Under the pieces are notes generated by a model. It had not been told where the DNA came from. It searched no databases and saw only the letters and a list, made by a program, of their open reading frames with translations. A DNA stretch of 64,000 bases from Planosporangium thailandense (lineage in GTDB: Bacteria; Actinomycetota; Actinomycetes; Mycobacteriales; Micromonosporaceae), in the NCBI RefSeq assembly GCF_011947195.1, contig NZ_JAATVY010000001.1, positions 248,001 to 312,000 on the forward strand, given 5' to 3'. This document shows, one piece after another, positions 8,404 through 17,296 of this stretch (within the stretch, counting starts at the first letter, position 1; every line of letters begins with the position of its first letter). Both the position numbers and the translations under genes were made by a program.

Positions 8404-9543
8404 ATGACTGAGGTCATCGCACTCGGGCAACCTACGGTCGGAGACGCGGAGCTCGCCGCCATCGCGGAGGTTCTCCGCTCCGGGTGGCTCGCAGGCGCCG
8501 GCCCGACCTGCGCCCGGTTCGAGAAGCGCTTCGCCGAGACGGCGGGCGTCTCGCACGCGCTGGCGACCAGCAACTGCGGTTCGGCGCTGCACCTCGCGAT
8601 GCTGACGCTGGGCGTCAAGCCCGGTGACGAGCTCATCGTCGGGGACTACACCTTCCCGGCCACCGGCCACGCCGTGATGTACGCCGGAGCGACCCCCGTC
8701 TTCGCCGACGTGCGCCCGGACATCTGGACGGTCGACCCCGCGGCGGTCGAGGCTGCCATCACGCCCAGGACCGTCGGCATCGTGGCGGTGGACGTCGCCG
8801 GCCAGTGCGCCGACTACGACGACCTGCGCGCCATCGCCGACCGGCACGGCCTGTTCATCATCGAGGACGCCGCATGCTCGGCCGGCGCCACCTACCGTGG
8901 ACGCCCCGCCGGCAGCCTGGCCGACGTGGCCACCTTCAGCTTCCACGGTCGCAAGGGCATCACCGCCGGTGAGGGCGGGGCGTACGTCACCGACCGCGCC
9001 GACCTGGCCGCACACGCCCGCAAGCTGCACACGTACGGCATCGAGGGCGCCCTGACCCGGGAGGCGAGCCGTGAACTGCCGATCCCGTCGTTCGACGAGC
9101 TCGGCTACAACTACCGCATGTCCGACGTCGCGGCCGGCATGATGCTCGCGCAGCTCGACCGGCTGCCCGACCTGCTCGCCGCGCGGCGGCACGTCGCGGC
9201 CCGGTACGCCGAGCTGCTCAAGGACTTCGACCTGGTGACGCTGCCGGCGACGGCCTCCGACCGCGACCACACCTGGCAGGCGTACATCCTGACCCTGGAC
9301 CCGTCGGTCAACCGGGGTGAGGTCGCGCTGCGTCTGCGCGAGCGGGGCGTGCAGTGCAACTTCGGCACGTACGCGTCGCACGTCCAGCCGCTGTACAACT
9401 CGACCAGGCCGTGCCCGGTCTCCACTGACGTGTTCGCCCGGCATCTCGCGATCCCGATGCACGCTAATCTGACCGACGCCCAGGTTGAAACCGTCGCCAC
9501 CGCGGTACGTGACGTGGTGTCCGCCGTCGCTGCCAACCGCTGA
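8404..9543 (+). CDS. DegT/DnrJ/EryC1-type sugar aminotransferase (first copy)
   Basis: A 379-residue protein. ATG 8404 is chosen because GGAAGTGG ends 3 nt before it; ATG 8392 lacks a good ribosome site. It is a PLP enzyme of fold type I that aminates keto-sugar nucleotides. SNCGSALHLAM (phosphate-binding), IIEDAACSAGA (PLP-ring Asp) and FHGRKGITAGEGG (Schiff-base Lys) are all visible. C-terminal VQPLYNS is also family-typical. It starts a co-directional set: aminotransferase, SDR, GT4 and hexapeptide acyltransferase (8.4-12.4 kb), suggesting synthesis and transfer of an amino or N-acyl sugar. The exact sugar cannot be read from sequence. Confidence 0.88.
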   Translation: MTEVIALGQPTVGDAELAAIAEVLRSGWLAGAGPTCARFEKRFAETAGVSHALATSNCGSALHLAMLTLGVKPGDELIVGDYTFPATGHAVMYAGATPVFADVRPDIWTVDPAAVEAAITPRTVGIVAVDVAGQCADYDDLRAIADRHGLFIIEDAACSAGATYRGRPAGSLADVATFSFHGRKGITAGEGGAYVTDRADLAAHARKLHTYGIEGALTREASRELPIPSFDELGYNYRMSDVAAGMMLAQLDRLPDLLAARRHVAARYAELLKDFDLVTLPATASDRDHTWQAYILTLDPSVNRGEVALRLRERGVQCNFGTYASHVQPLYNSTRPCPVSTDVFARHLAIPMHANLTDAQVETVATAVRDVVSAVAANR

Positions 9544-9572
9544 GCCTGACAACGCTGAGGAGCTTTACGAGG

Positions 9573-10505
9573 ATGTCCAACGATCGCACCGTGTTCTTCA
9601 CCGGTGGTGCCGGTTTCATCGCCCTGCACACCATCCCGCTGCTGCTGGAGAAGGGCTACCGCGTACGGATCTTCGACAACATGCAGCGCGGTGACCGGGC
9701 CGCGGTGAACGCGCTCGTCGCGACGGGCAATGTGGAGCTCATCGAGCAGGACGTGCGCTACGGCGGCGCCGTGCACAACGCGATGAAGGGCTGCACGCAC
9801 GTCATCCACTTCGCCACGGTCTCGATCAACAAGAGCATCGCCGACCCGTACGAGTCGATCGACATCAACATGGTCGGCAACCACAACGTGTTCGCGGCCG
9901 CGGCCGACCACGGCGTGCAGCGGCTCGTGTTCGCCTCGTCGGCGTCGGTCTACGGTGACCCGAAGAAGCTGCCGATGCACGAGGACGACCGGCTCAACCC
10001 GCTCACGCCGTACTGCATCTCCAAGCGTGCCGGCGAAGACCTGCTCGGGTTCTACCAGCGCCAGAAGGGCCTGTCCTGGAACGCGCTGCGCTTCTTCAAC
10101 GTCTACGGGCCCGGGCAGAAGATCGAGGCGTACTACACCAGCGTCATCAACACGTTCATCCAGCGGCTGCGCTCCGGCCAGCCGCCGGTCATCGACGGCA
10201 AGGGTGAGCAGTCGATGGACTTCATCCATGTGACCGACCTCGCCCGCGGGGTGGTCGCCGCGCTGGAGAGCGAGCGCGCCAACATGCCGATCAACATCGG
10301 CACCGGCATCGACACCTCGATCGCGCAGCTCACCAAGATCCTGATTGAGGCGGTCGGCGTCGACGTCGAGCCGATCTTCAATGAGCGCGAGGTGCTCGTC
10401 AGCCGCCGCGCCGCCGACATCACCCGCGCCCGCGAGGTGCTCGGCTGGGAGCCTACGATCACGGTCGAACAGGGCATGCGGGAACTGGTGAAGATGTCGG
10501 CCTGA
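9573..10505 (+). CDS. NAD-dependent sugar-nucleotide epimerase/dehydratase (extended SDR)
   Basis: A 310-residue protein with its ATG 29 nt after the aminotransferase, behind GAGGAGC. The NAD-binding motif TGGAGFIA is at residues 10-17. SSASVYGD contains the SDR serine, and YCISKRAGED carries the catalytic Tyr and Lys. ALRFFNVYGPGQ is typical of UDP-glucose 4-epimerase / dTDP-glucose 4,6-dehydratase-like enzymes. Substrate (UDP-GlcNAc, UDP-GlcA or similar) is not decidable by eye. The neighbourhood (DegT aminotransferase, GT4, acyltransferase) places it in nucleotide-sugar synthesis. Confidence 0.88.
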   Translation: MSNDRTVFFTGGAGFIALHTIPLLLEKGYRVRIFDNMQRGDRAAVNALVATGNVELIEQDVRYGGAVHNAMKGCTHVIHFATVSINKSIADPYESIDINMVGNHNVFAAAADHGVQRLVFASSASVYGDPKKLPMHEDDRLNPLTPYCISKRAGEDLLGFYQRQKGLSWNALRFFNVYGPGQKIEAYYTSVINTFIQRLRSGQPPVIDGKGEQSMDFIHVTDLARGVVAALESERANMPINIGTGIDTSIAQLTKILIEAVGVDVEPIFNEREVLVSRRAADITRAREVLGWEPTITVEQGMRELVKMSA

Positions 10506-10553
10506 CCGGCCGGGTGATTCGGGCTCCCCTCAATCCTCGCCAAGGAGCAGGCG

Positions 10554-11753
10554 TTGCGCATCGCCGTTGTCAACAACTTCTTCCCGCCCCGCCCGGGCGG
10601 GAGCTCGCACCTGGCTGCGGCGCTGGCAGAACGGTACGTGGCGGCTGGGCACGAGGTGATCGTGCTCACCGCCGCCTACCGCGACGCCCCGGCAGAGGAG
10701 TCGCGGGACGGGTACCGGGTGCTGCGACTACCCGCCATGGGCATGCCGCAGCTCGGCTTGTCGATCGACTTCGACATGACCTTCGTCTCGCCGCGTCCGG
10801 GCAACTGGGGCAAGCTGTTCCGGGTGCTGGACGAGTTCAAGCCGGACGTCATCCATCAGCACGGTCAGTTCTTCGATCTCACGTGGCTCACCGGCTGGTA
10901 CGCCAGGCGCCGGAAGGTGCCGGTACTGCTGTCGATCCACACTCGGCTGGAGAGCCCGGATCCGAAGTACATGGCGCTGTTCAAGGGGCTCGACCGGTTC
11001 CTTGTCAAACCGATCCTACGCCGCTTCCGGCCACGGTACGTCATTATGGACGAACTGGCGGCGACCTACTGCGAGCAGCGGTACAAGGCGACGACGGCGG
11101 ACTTCGAGTACATCCCGGTGGCGGTCGACCCGGCCAGGTTCGAAGGCCCCGTGGCGAAGGACGTGCGCGCGGAGTACGGCATCGGTGACGCGCCGCTGAT
11201 CGTGTCGCTCGGCCACGTCATCCCGCTTCGCGACCGGCTCGCATTGATCGACGCGCTGCCCGCCGTACTGGCCCGGCATCCCCGTACGAAAGTCCTGATC
11301 GTCGGTCGGGTCTACTTCGACGCCTTCGTCAAACGCGCCGCTGAGCTGGGCGTGTCCGATGCGATCATCGCGCCGGGCCCGGTGCCCAAGGACGACGTGC
11401 CGTCCTACTTCGCCGCCGCCGACGTCGTCGCGCACGACCTCCAGGGCGGCGGCTGCGGCACGGCGAGCCTGGAGGCGATGGCGGCCGGCCGGGCCACCAT
11501 CGCCACGGTCACCGAGACCAATTTCCCCGGTGTCGCGCTGCGCAACTGGGAGAACGCCATCCTGGTCAAGCCCAACGACCCGGCCGAACTGGCGGCGGCG
11601 TTGATCCGTCTGCTGGAGGACCCGCAGGAGCGGGAGACGATCGCCAAGCGGCAGCGAGAGTTGATCCACGGACACTTCACCATGGATGTGGTGACCCGCC
11701 AGCACCTCGACGCCTTCCAACGCATGTTGAACAACGCCGCCGGAAAGAAGTGA
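10554..11753 (+). CDS. Glycosyltransferase family 4
   Basis: A 399-residue protein with a TTG start behind AAGGAGCAG. Two Rossmann halves (GT-B fold) are visible. The N-terminus IAVVNNFFPPRPGGSSHLA is the acceptor-side motif of GT4. The C-terminal half has LIVSLGHVIPLRDRLALIDA, then VPSYFAAADVVAHD and GCGTASLEAMAAGRATIAT; the usual E-x7-E is replaced by a related segment with Glu before AMAAG. It likely transfers a sugar from a nucleotide or lipid donor to a membrane-linked acceptor on the cytoplasmic face. Its 3' end is adjacent to the acyltransferase. Confidence 0.87.
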   Translation: MRIAVVNNFFPPRPGGSSHLAAALAERYVAAGHEVIVLTAAYRDAPAEESRDGYRVLRLPAMGMPQLGLSIDFDMTFVSPRPGNWGKLFRVLDEFKPDVIHQHGQFFDLTWLTGWYARRRKVPVLLSIHTRLESPDPKYMALFKGLDRFLVKPILRRFRPRYVIMDELAATYCEQRYKATTADFEYIPVAVDPARFEGPVAKDVRAEYGIGDAPLIVSLGHVIPLRDRLALIDALPAVLARHPRTKVLIVGRVYFDAFVKRAAELGVSDAIIAPGPVPKDDVPSYFAAADVVAHDLQGGGCGTASLEAMAAGRATIATVTETNFPGVALRNWENAILVKPNDPAELAAALIRLLEDPQERETIAKRQRELIHGHFTMDVVTRQHLDAFQRMLNNAAGKK

Positions 11754-11755
11754 CC

Positions 11756-12391
11756 ATGTTCCTGGATGACGAGCGGAGCAACCGGCTCCGCCGCCAGATC
11801 CTCACCGACCTCGTCGGTGGCCTCATGAACGACGTCGAGCGGGCGCGGCTGCTCGGCCTTCCCGAGACCACGCGGATCCGCGAGCGCACGAAGATCGTCA
11901 GTGTCGAGAACCTCAAGCTCGGCGATCACTGCTGGGTCGGGGAGAACACCGTGCTGGATGCCAGTGGCGGCCTCACCATCGGTGAGCACACCAGTATCGG
12001 GCTCAACTGTCTGATCTTCACGCATTCGAGCTGGCTTTCGAACATGATGCTGGAGAACCACTCCGGCAGCGATCTGATCGAGCGCAAGCCGGTCAGGATC
12101 GGCAAGGGCTGCTTCATCGGTGGCGGCAGTGTCATCATGCCCGGGGTGACGATCGGTGACTTCGTGACCGTCAACCCGTTGTCGGTGGTGACGAAGGACG
12201 TGCCGGACTACTGCCTGGTCTCGGGCAACCCGGCGCGGGTGTTCCAGCGGTACGACCCTGAGTACATCAAGGCAGAAGCGGAACGGGTCCGCGCGGAGAA
12301 CACCGCGCGCCGGGAGGAAGCGGAGCGCCGCGGCATCGACGCCTCGGGCTGGCTCTCCCCGCCGGCCTTCGATGACGAGGGCGACGGCTGA
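11756..12391 (+). CDS. Left-handed beta-helix (hexapeptide) acyltransferase
   Basis: A 211-residue protein. The ATG at 11756 sits 6 nt after GGAAAGAAG. Hexapeptide repeats run from about residue 45 to 165 (LKLGDHCWVGENTVLDA, LTIGEHTSIGLNCLIFT, VRIGKGCFIGGGSVIMPG). The catalytic His of this family is probably in IFTHSSW. The end DVPDYCLVSGNPARVFQRY is typical of WbbJ/maltose-O-acetyltransferase-like enzymes. It likely O- or N-acetylates a sugar or glycan made by the preceding three genes. Confidence 0.87.
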   Translation: MFLDDERSNRLRRQILTDLVGGLMNDVERARLLGLPETTRIRERTKIVSVENLKLGDHCWVGENTVLDASGGLTIGEHTSIGLNCLIFTHSSWLSNMMLENHSGSDLIERKPVRIGKGCFIGGGSVIMPGVTIGDFVTVNPLSVVTKDVPDYCLVSGNPARVFQRYDPEYIKAEAERVRAENTARREEAERRGIDASGWLSPPAFDDEGDG

Positions 12392-12645
12392 GTTCGGGCA
12401 CCCAGGGTACACGCACGGTGACCGGGCAGGTGTTCACGCGATCGTCGCCCTACCGACCCGGTCCTCACCCGACAGTGTGCGCTGAACAGCGTTGAAATGG
12501 TTGTTCCAAGCGGGTTTCGGTACATCGAAGTGGCGGGTGCCTGCCTCAGGCGGAGGTACCGCCGCTCGTGTAAGCTCGCTCTCCGTGTCGCCGGCTCTGA
12601 TGCCTCAACGTGCGGCTGGATGTGTGAATAGGGGGCCGGCTCCAG

Positions 12646-14637
12646 GTGATTCCCGATCTCAAGAGCTCCGCCGCTGACCCGGTGGGGCGCGACGCGGGTG
12701 CCCCGTCTGACCGGCCGTCCTGGTGGCGGGGGCCGCGGACACCCCGAGCGTTCCTCATCGTGCTGGCGCTGCTCGTTGCGGCGTGGGTCGTTCCGGTGGT
12801 GTGCCTGGCGCTGCGGATCGGCTGGATACTGCCGCTGTTGATCTGGATCGGGACGGCGTCCCTGATCCGGTCCGGCCGCACGTTACTCGACCGGCTGGTC
12901 CTGGCGCTCGGACTTCTCGTCGGAGTGGTCTGTACCGTCGGCCTTCCGCTCTCCTTGTGGTCCGGCGCCCTCGAGCCCCTGCAGTCCACCGGTCTGGCTC
13001 TGACCTCACTGGTCGTCGCCGGGGCCGTCGCGGGGCGCCGACCGGCGTTGCCCGTCCGCGAGTTGGGCGTTCCCGAGTACGGGGTGATCGCGGGCACGCT
13101 CGTCACGGCTGCGCTTGCCGTCCGGCCATTCCTCGGCCGCGGGTTCGGTGACCGCCTCAGCATCCTCGCCATCGGCGGTGCCCTCGCCCGCCACTTCACC
13201 ATCTACGACACCATCCGGACCGTCGGCGGGTACCTGTTCCTGCACCGCGGCGCGCCGATGCCGAACATCGACGCCGGGTACGACAGCTATCCGCAGGGCG
13301 TCCACTTCATCTACGCGCTGTTGGCGAACCTGATGCCGCAGGGCGCCGACCGCGCCAACGCGGTCGCGTCGTTCGACCTGATGATCACGTTCGACATCGG
13401 CACCTACGTCTTCCTGTGCGTCGCCACGCTCTGGGCCATGCGATGGGTCGCCGGGCCGTTGCTGCGGGGCTGGGTATCGCTGCCGTTCATCGGTGCGGTG
13501 TCCGGCTACTTGTTCTTCGGCGACCCCATCACGCTGCTGACCCGGGGTTTCCCGTCCGAGATGGCGGGATGGGGGCTGCTGGCCCTGCTCGTCGCGCTCG
13601 TCATCCGCCCCGTCCATCGCGTGCGCGAGCAGATCGTGCTGGTGGCGTCGCTGCTGATCGGCGTCTCGTTCGCCTACTTCCTCTTCCTGCCGTTCGCCGG
13701 CCTGGCCGCCCTGGTCTGGCTGATCAGGGATCGCCGGACGCTGTTGCGCAGGCCGATCCTGCTCGGTGTGACCGCGGTGGTGTGCCTGGTGGGCGCGGCG
13801 GTTTCGCCCGTGGTCAACACGGTCTACAGCCCGCAGGGCGTCGGTGAACGGCTCCTGCTGCCGGGTGGCATCACGAAGGTCGACCGGGCGGTCGTGGTCG
13901 CCTGGCTGTTGATCGCCCTGGCCGGTCCGATCCTGCGGTTCCACAAGCGTTCGCGGATCTGGCGGACGACGCTCGTCCTCATTGTCGTGAGCACGCTGCC
14001 GGCGGCCGGGCTCTTCGTGGACCAGGTCCTGAGCGGCCACGCCAATCAGACCTACTACCTGGACAAGCTGTTCCACGAGATGTTCGTGGTGACCGTGGTC
14101 TCGTCCGGATCCGTGATCCTCGTGCTCGCGCCGATGCTCGCCGCGGTGGCGCAGCACCGGATCGCGGTGCTGGCAGGCGCGACCGCGCTGTCCGGAGCGA
14201 TGTTCTTCGCCGTCACGAACCTTCAGTACGACGGCCCGGTCGGTACGGGGCGGCGCCACTTCCAGCAGAAGAACGCCGTCTGGGGCGCCGGTCAGGGGAC
14301 GACCGAGGCCATCCGCCTGTTCCCACGCCCGGACGGTCGCATCACCTGGGTCCAGCTGAATTCCCGCGCGGACCTGGGTGGCCGCGACGCGTCTCACTGG
14401 GCCACGCTCTACACCTCGGTGCTGCAGCACAACTACCGAGCCAGCTGGTCCGTCTTCTACTGGGGCTACCCATGGCTCAGCACGAGCGAAGCCGAAACCG
14501 CGGAGTTCCTCATGACCTCGCCGGAGCCCTACCGGGTGCTGGTCAACGACACGGTGAGTCTTGAGTACTTCAGCCGGATCAAGTCTCGCTATCCCACCCT
14601 TGACCTGCAAATTGTGGACCTGAGGGGGCGGAAGTGA
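12646..14637 (+). CDS. Large polytopic membrane protein, paralogue 2 of 3
   Basis: A 663-residue protein with a GTG start. Its topology is the same as the proteins at 5042 and 15290. The start block is WILPLLIWIGTASLIRSGRT. The loop motif at about residues 177-196 reads GGALARHFTIYDTIRTVGGY, lacking the acidic residue that the paralogues have before (L/F)SRH. YPQGVH lies at 215-220, LLLPGGI near 400, and YYLDKLFHEM later. The last ~120 residues look extracytoplasmic. Stop and the next start overlap (GTGA), coupling it to a lipoprotein. The 254 bp before it hold no gene or clear promoter. Confidence 0.68.
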   Translation: MIPDLKSSAADPVGRDAGAPSDRPSWWRGPRTPRAFLIVLALLVAAWVVPVVCLALRIGWILPLLIWIGTASLIRSGRTLLDRLVLALGLLVGVVCTVGLPLSLWSGALEPLQSTGLALTSLVVAGAVAGRRPALPVRELGVPEYGVIAGTLVTAALAVRPFLGRGFGDRLSILAIGGALARHFTIYDTIRTVGGYLFLHRGAPMPNIDAGYDSYPQGVHFIYALLANLMPQGADRANAVASFDLMITFDIGTYVFLCVATLWAMRWVAGPLLRGWVSLPFIGAVSGYLFFGDPITLLTRGFPSEMAGWGLLALLVALVIRPVHRVREQIVLVASLLIGVSFAYFLFLPFAGLAALVWLIRDRRTLLRRPILLGVTAVVCLVGAAVSPVVNTVYSPQGVGERLLLPGGITKVDRAVVVAWLLIALAGPILRFHKRSRIWRTTLVLIVVSTLPAAGLFVDQVLSGHANQTYYLDKLFHEMFVVTVVSSGSVILVLAPMLAAVAQHRIAVLAGATALSGAMFFAVTNLQYDGPVGTGRRHFQQKNAVWGAGQGTTEAIRLFPRPDGRITWVQLNSRADLGGRDASHWATLYTSVLQHNYRASWSVFYWGYPWLSTSEAETAEFLMTSPEPYRVLVNDTVSLEYFSRIKSRYPTLDLQIVDLRGRK

Positions 14638-15245
14638 GAGCGTCGTGGGGCTACCGCATCGTCGCTGCGGCCGGGCTTTCCCTGCTGTCCGCCTGCGCGG
14701 CCGCGCAGGTGCCGGCGAAGCCCGGCTCCCCGCTCACCAGCCAGGAGCTCAGGGACGACCCCTGCCGGGCGTACACGGCCAAGTCGATGCAGCGGGTGCT
14801 GGCCGGCACCCTCAAGCGCGCCGGCTGGCCGCAGGTGACAGGCAACCCGCCCACCAGCCGGATCGCCGCCAACGTACAGCGCTGCCTGTACCAGTTCAGC
14901 CCCAAGGACAGTAGGCGCGACGGCGATCAGTCGCTTCGCGTGTACATCTACAACGAGCTGGACAACGGCGCCAAGCTGATGGCCGCGTGCCGGACCCGGC
15001 CCCTCAGGGGAGCGCCGATGTCCACGATCGGCGACGAGTCCTGCATCGACGACTCCGGCGAGCTACGGTTCCGGGTCGGCGACTCGTACGTCGCGGTCCT
15101 GATCGACGTGCCGCCGCGGCTGCAGTCCGGCAACCGGGTGCTCAACGCGAGCGACACCTCGACCTTCACCGCACCGTCCCGGCCGACCGACCTGGCGGCG
15201 CTCGCGCTGCCCGTCGCCCGCGACCTGGCTGAGCGCCTGCACTGA
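14634..15245 (+). CDS. Predicted lipoprotein of unknown function
   Basis: A 203-residue protein with a GTG start overlapping the stop of the membrane protein upstream (GTGA). The N-terminus has two basic residues, a hydrophobic segment and a lipobox LLSAC with Cys at residue 21, so it should be lipid-anchored on the outer face of the membrane. The mature part has several Cys (DDPCRAY, VQRCLYQF, MAACRTRP, DESCIDD), compatible with two disulfides. This resembles DUF3558-type actinobacterial lipoproteins in length and Cys spacing, but I am not sure of the family. Coupling suggests it works with the membrane protein. Confidence 0.7.
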   Translation: MRASWGYRIVAAAGLSLLSACAAAQVPAKPGSPLTSQELRDDPCRAYTAKSMQRVLAGTLKRAGWPQVTGNPPTSRIAANVQRCLYQFSPKDSRRDGDQSLRVYIYNELDNGAKLMAACRTRPLRGAPMSTIGDESCIDDSGELRFRVGDSYVAVLIDVPPRLQSGNRVLNASDTSTFTAPSRPTDLAALALPVARDLAERLH

Positions 15246-15289
15246 CGGATCCGCGTGCCGCGAGCCGCAGCCCGGCGATGTGGAACCCG

Positions 15290-17296
15290 TTACGCGGTCG
15301 GCTTTCCGAGCCAGTCCCGCGCGTCCACGACGACGAGGCCGGCCTCCGGGAACACGGCCGCCAACCGTCGGTATTCGGCGATGAGCTCAGGCTGCTCGGT
15401 GATGATCCGAGCCCGGACGTGCTCCTGAAGGAGGTGCCGCATGAGCGCCGCGGGGGGCATGTCAGGCGTGAGCGAGGGATGGACGAAGCCGTACATCGGA
15501 CCTGCGTGTACGTAGTTGCGCTGGATGGTGCCGACGTACAGGGTTGCGTAGGCCTGCTGGGTGCGGGTCCACCAGGCCGTCGGTGACTGCCCGTCGGGCG
15601 GGTAGAAGAACACCAGGTCCACGTAGCCGTCGTTGCGGGGGAAGCGCTGAAGCGTCTGTGCGACGACCTCCCCGACGTACGGCGTCGCGCCGTCGTCGCG
15701 CAGGTAGAGCAGCCCCCGGCTGGAGTGTACGTACGGGGCGGGCTTGACGACGACGCCGACGGCGGCGAGCAGGCAGGTCACGGCCGCGCCCGCGGTCACG
15801 ACCCAGCGGGGCCACGGCACCCGCGGCGGTCGGGCCCCCGAGCGCAGTCCCGACAGTACGGCGATCGCCGGTGCGCCGCCCGCGACCAGGCTCACCATGG
15901 CGAGCTGCATCAGCGTCTTTTCGAAGTAGTAGATGCTGTGCCCCAGCATCACCATCTGGTAGGCGTAGATCGCCAGGGCGAGCAGCGCCGCGGTGGCGAC
16001 CTGAACGCCCGCGAGCTGCCATACCGGCAGCCGGCGAACCTTTCGCAGGCACAGCGCGGCGAGCGGAACGGCCGTGACGAGGATGGTCAGCCAGCGGCTC
16101 ATCATGCTCGCGCCGCCGGGCAGCAACAGTTGGGCGCCGTTGTTGGCGCGCATGTTGGTCAGCGGCGTGACGAGGCTGAGCACCCCGGTGACCGCCACGG
16201 ACAGCCAGAGCGCCACGCGGTGACCGCGCAGTCGCCGACGGTACCGGACCAGCCACGCCAGGACGCTGACCAGCACCACGGGTAGAGAAAGGTAGTACAC
16301 AAAGGAGGTCGCCACCACCACGGCGCCGACCAGCACCAGTTGTTCGCGGGTACGCGCCACCGGTCGTGCCAGCAACGCGACCGTGATGACGAGCACCGCC
16401 AACCCGGGCACCTGCGACACGTACCCGTCCGGTACGAGCCGGACCGGGTCGCCGAAGGCGAGATACGTCGCCGCGGCGCCGAGCAGCGGCAGCGCGGCCC
16501 AGCCGGACAGCCAGACGCCGGCTACCCAGCGGATGGCCCACAGCACGGTGAGGTAGAGGAAGACCTCGCTGGCCAGCAGGAACAGCACCAGATGGTTGAA
16601 GGTGCCGAGTGTCGAGGAGGCGTGTGACGACGAACGGAGAAAGTTCTCGAGCAGGGCGTACAGGAAGTGCGAACCCTGCGGGTACGCCTTGAGCTCAGGG
16701 GGAACGAACGGCGTGCTGTGGCGGTGCAGGAAGACGTAGCCGCCCGCGGCGCGGATCTCGTCGTACAGCGCGTAGTGACGGGAGAAGTCGTCACCGTACG
16801 CCACCCGTCCCAACAGCCAGCCGGGGGTGGTGTGGCGAAGCGTGGAGAGCGGCACGATCGAGGCGAGCAGCGTGAACCCCACCACGAGCCAGTCGGCCGC
16901 GCCGAAGGTGCGGGGAAGGCTCGGCCGTCGGCGCAGCCCCAGCGCCGTCAGCACCAGTCCGGAGAACGCCGTGCCGGCGACCGCCACCGGCGCCAGATGC
17001 CACGGCCACATCGACAGCAGTAGCCCCATGGCGCAGGTGGCCCCGAACAGCAGGCCCGCGGCGAACACGAGGCGGTCGAGTACCGTCCGGCCCGACCGCA
17101 TCAGGCTCGCCGTAGCGACCAGCAGCAGGATGGGCAGAATCCAGTCGACGCCGAGGATGTCGGTGAGCACCGGCAGGCACCACGCCAGCACAAGGGCGAC
17201 AGCCGACCACGCGTACCGCGAGCCAACCGGAAGGCGACTGCGGAGTCGCGGTTCGACGGACTCCTCCCGTACCGGGCTTTCTATCGTTGAGGTCAC
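15290..17296 (-). CDS. Large polytopic membrane protein, paralogue 3 of 3
   Basis: A 668-residue protein, convergent with the lipoprotein gene. It has the same layout as the paralogues at 5042 and 12646: start block WILPILLLVATASLMRSGRT; GDDFSRHYALYDEIRAAGGY at about residues 168-187; YPQGSH at 205-210; LLLPGGASMMSRW; and YYFEKTLMQLAM. About 12 hydrophobic segments are followed by a ~130-residue soluble C-terminus. A GT-C-like glycosyltransferase or polymerase role is possible from the topology and the acidic loop motif. No experimentally known family is recognised. Confidence 0.68.
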   Translation of the reverse strand: MTSTIESPVREESVEPRLRSRLPVGSRYAWSAVALVLAWCLPVLTDILGVDWILPILLLVATASLMRSGRTVLDRLVFAAGLLFGATCAMGLLLSMWPWHLAPVAVAGTAFSGLVLTALGLRRRPSLPRTFGAADWLVVGFTLLASIVPLSTLRHTTPGWLLGRVAYGDDFSRHYALYDEIRAAGGYVFLHRHSTPFVPPELKAYPQGSHFLYALLENFLRSSSHASSTLGTFNHLVLFLLASEVFLYLTVLWAIRWVAGVWLSGWAALPLLGAAATYLAFGDPVRLVPDGYVSQVPGLAVLVITVALLARPVARTREQLVLVGAVVVATSFVYYLSLPVVLVSVLAWLVRYRRRLRGHRVALWLSVAVTGVLSLVTPLTNMRANNGAQLLLPGGASMMSRWLTILVTAVPLAALCLRKVRRLPVWQLAGVQVATAALLALAIYAYQMVMLGHSIYYFEKTLMQLAMVSLVAGGAPAIAVLSGLRSGARPPRVPWPRWVVTAGAAVTCLLAAVGVVVKPAPYVHSSRGLLYLRDDGATPYVGEVVAQTLQRFPRNDGYVDLVFFYPPDGQSPTAWWTRTQQAYATLYVGTIQRNYVHAGPMYGFVHPSLTPDMPPAALMRHLLQEHVRARIITEQPELIAEYRRLAAVFPEAGLVVVDARDWLGKPTA

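Noticed and set aside
13006-14610. 534-codon minus-strand frame opposite membrane paralogue 2
   Set aside because: Highly charged, Gln/Asp/Arg-rich translation typical of antisense shadow. The plus frame has clear TM helices and motifs shared with two other genes.
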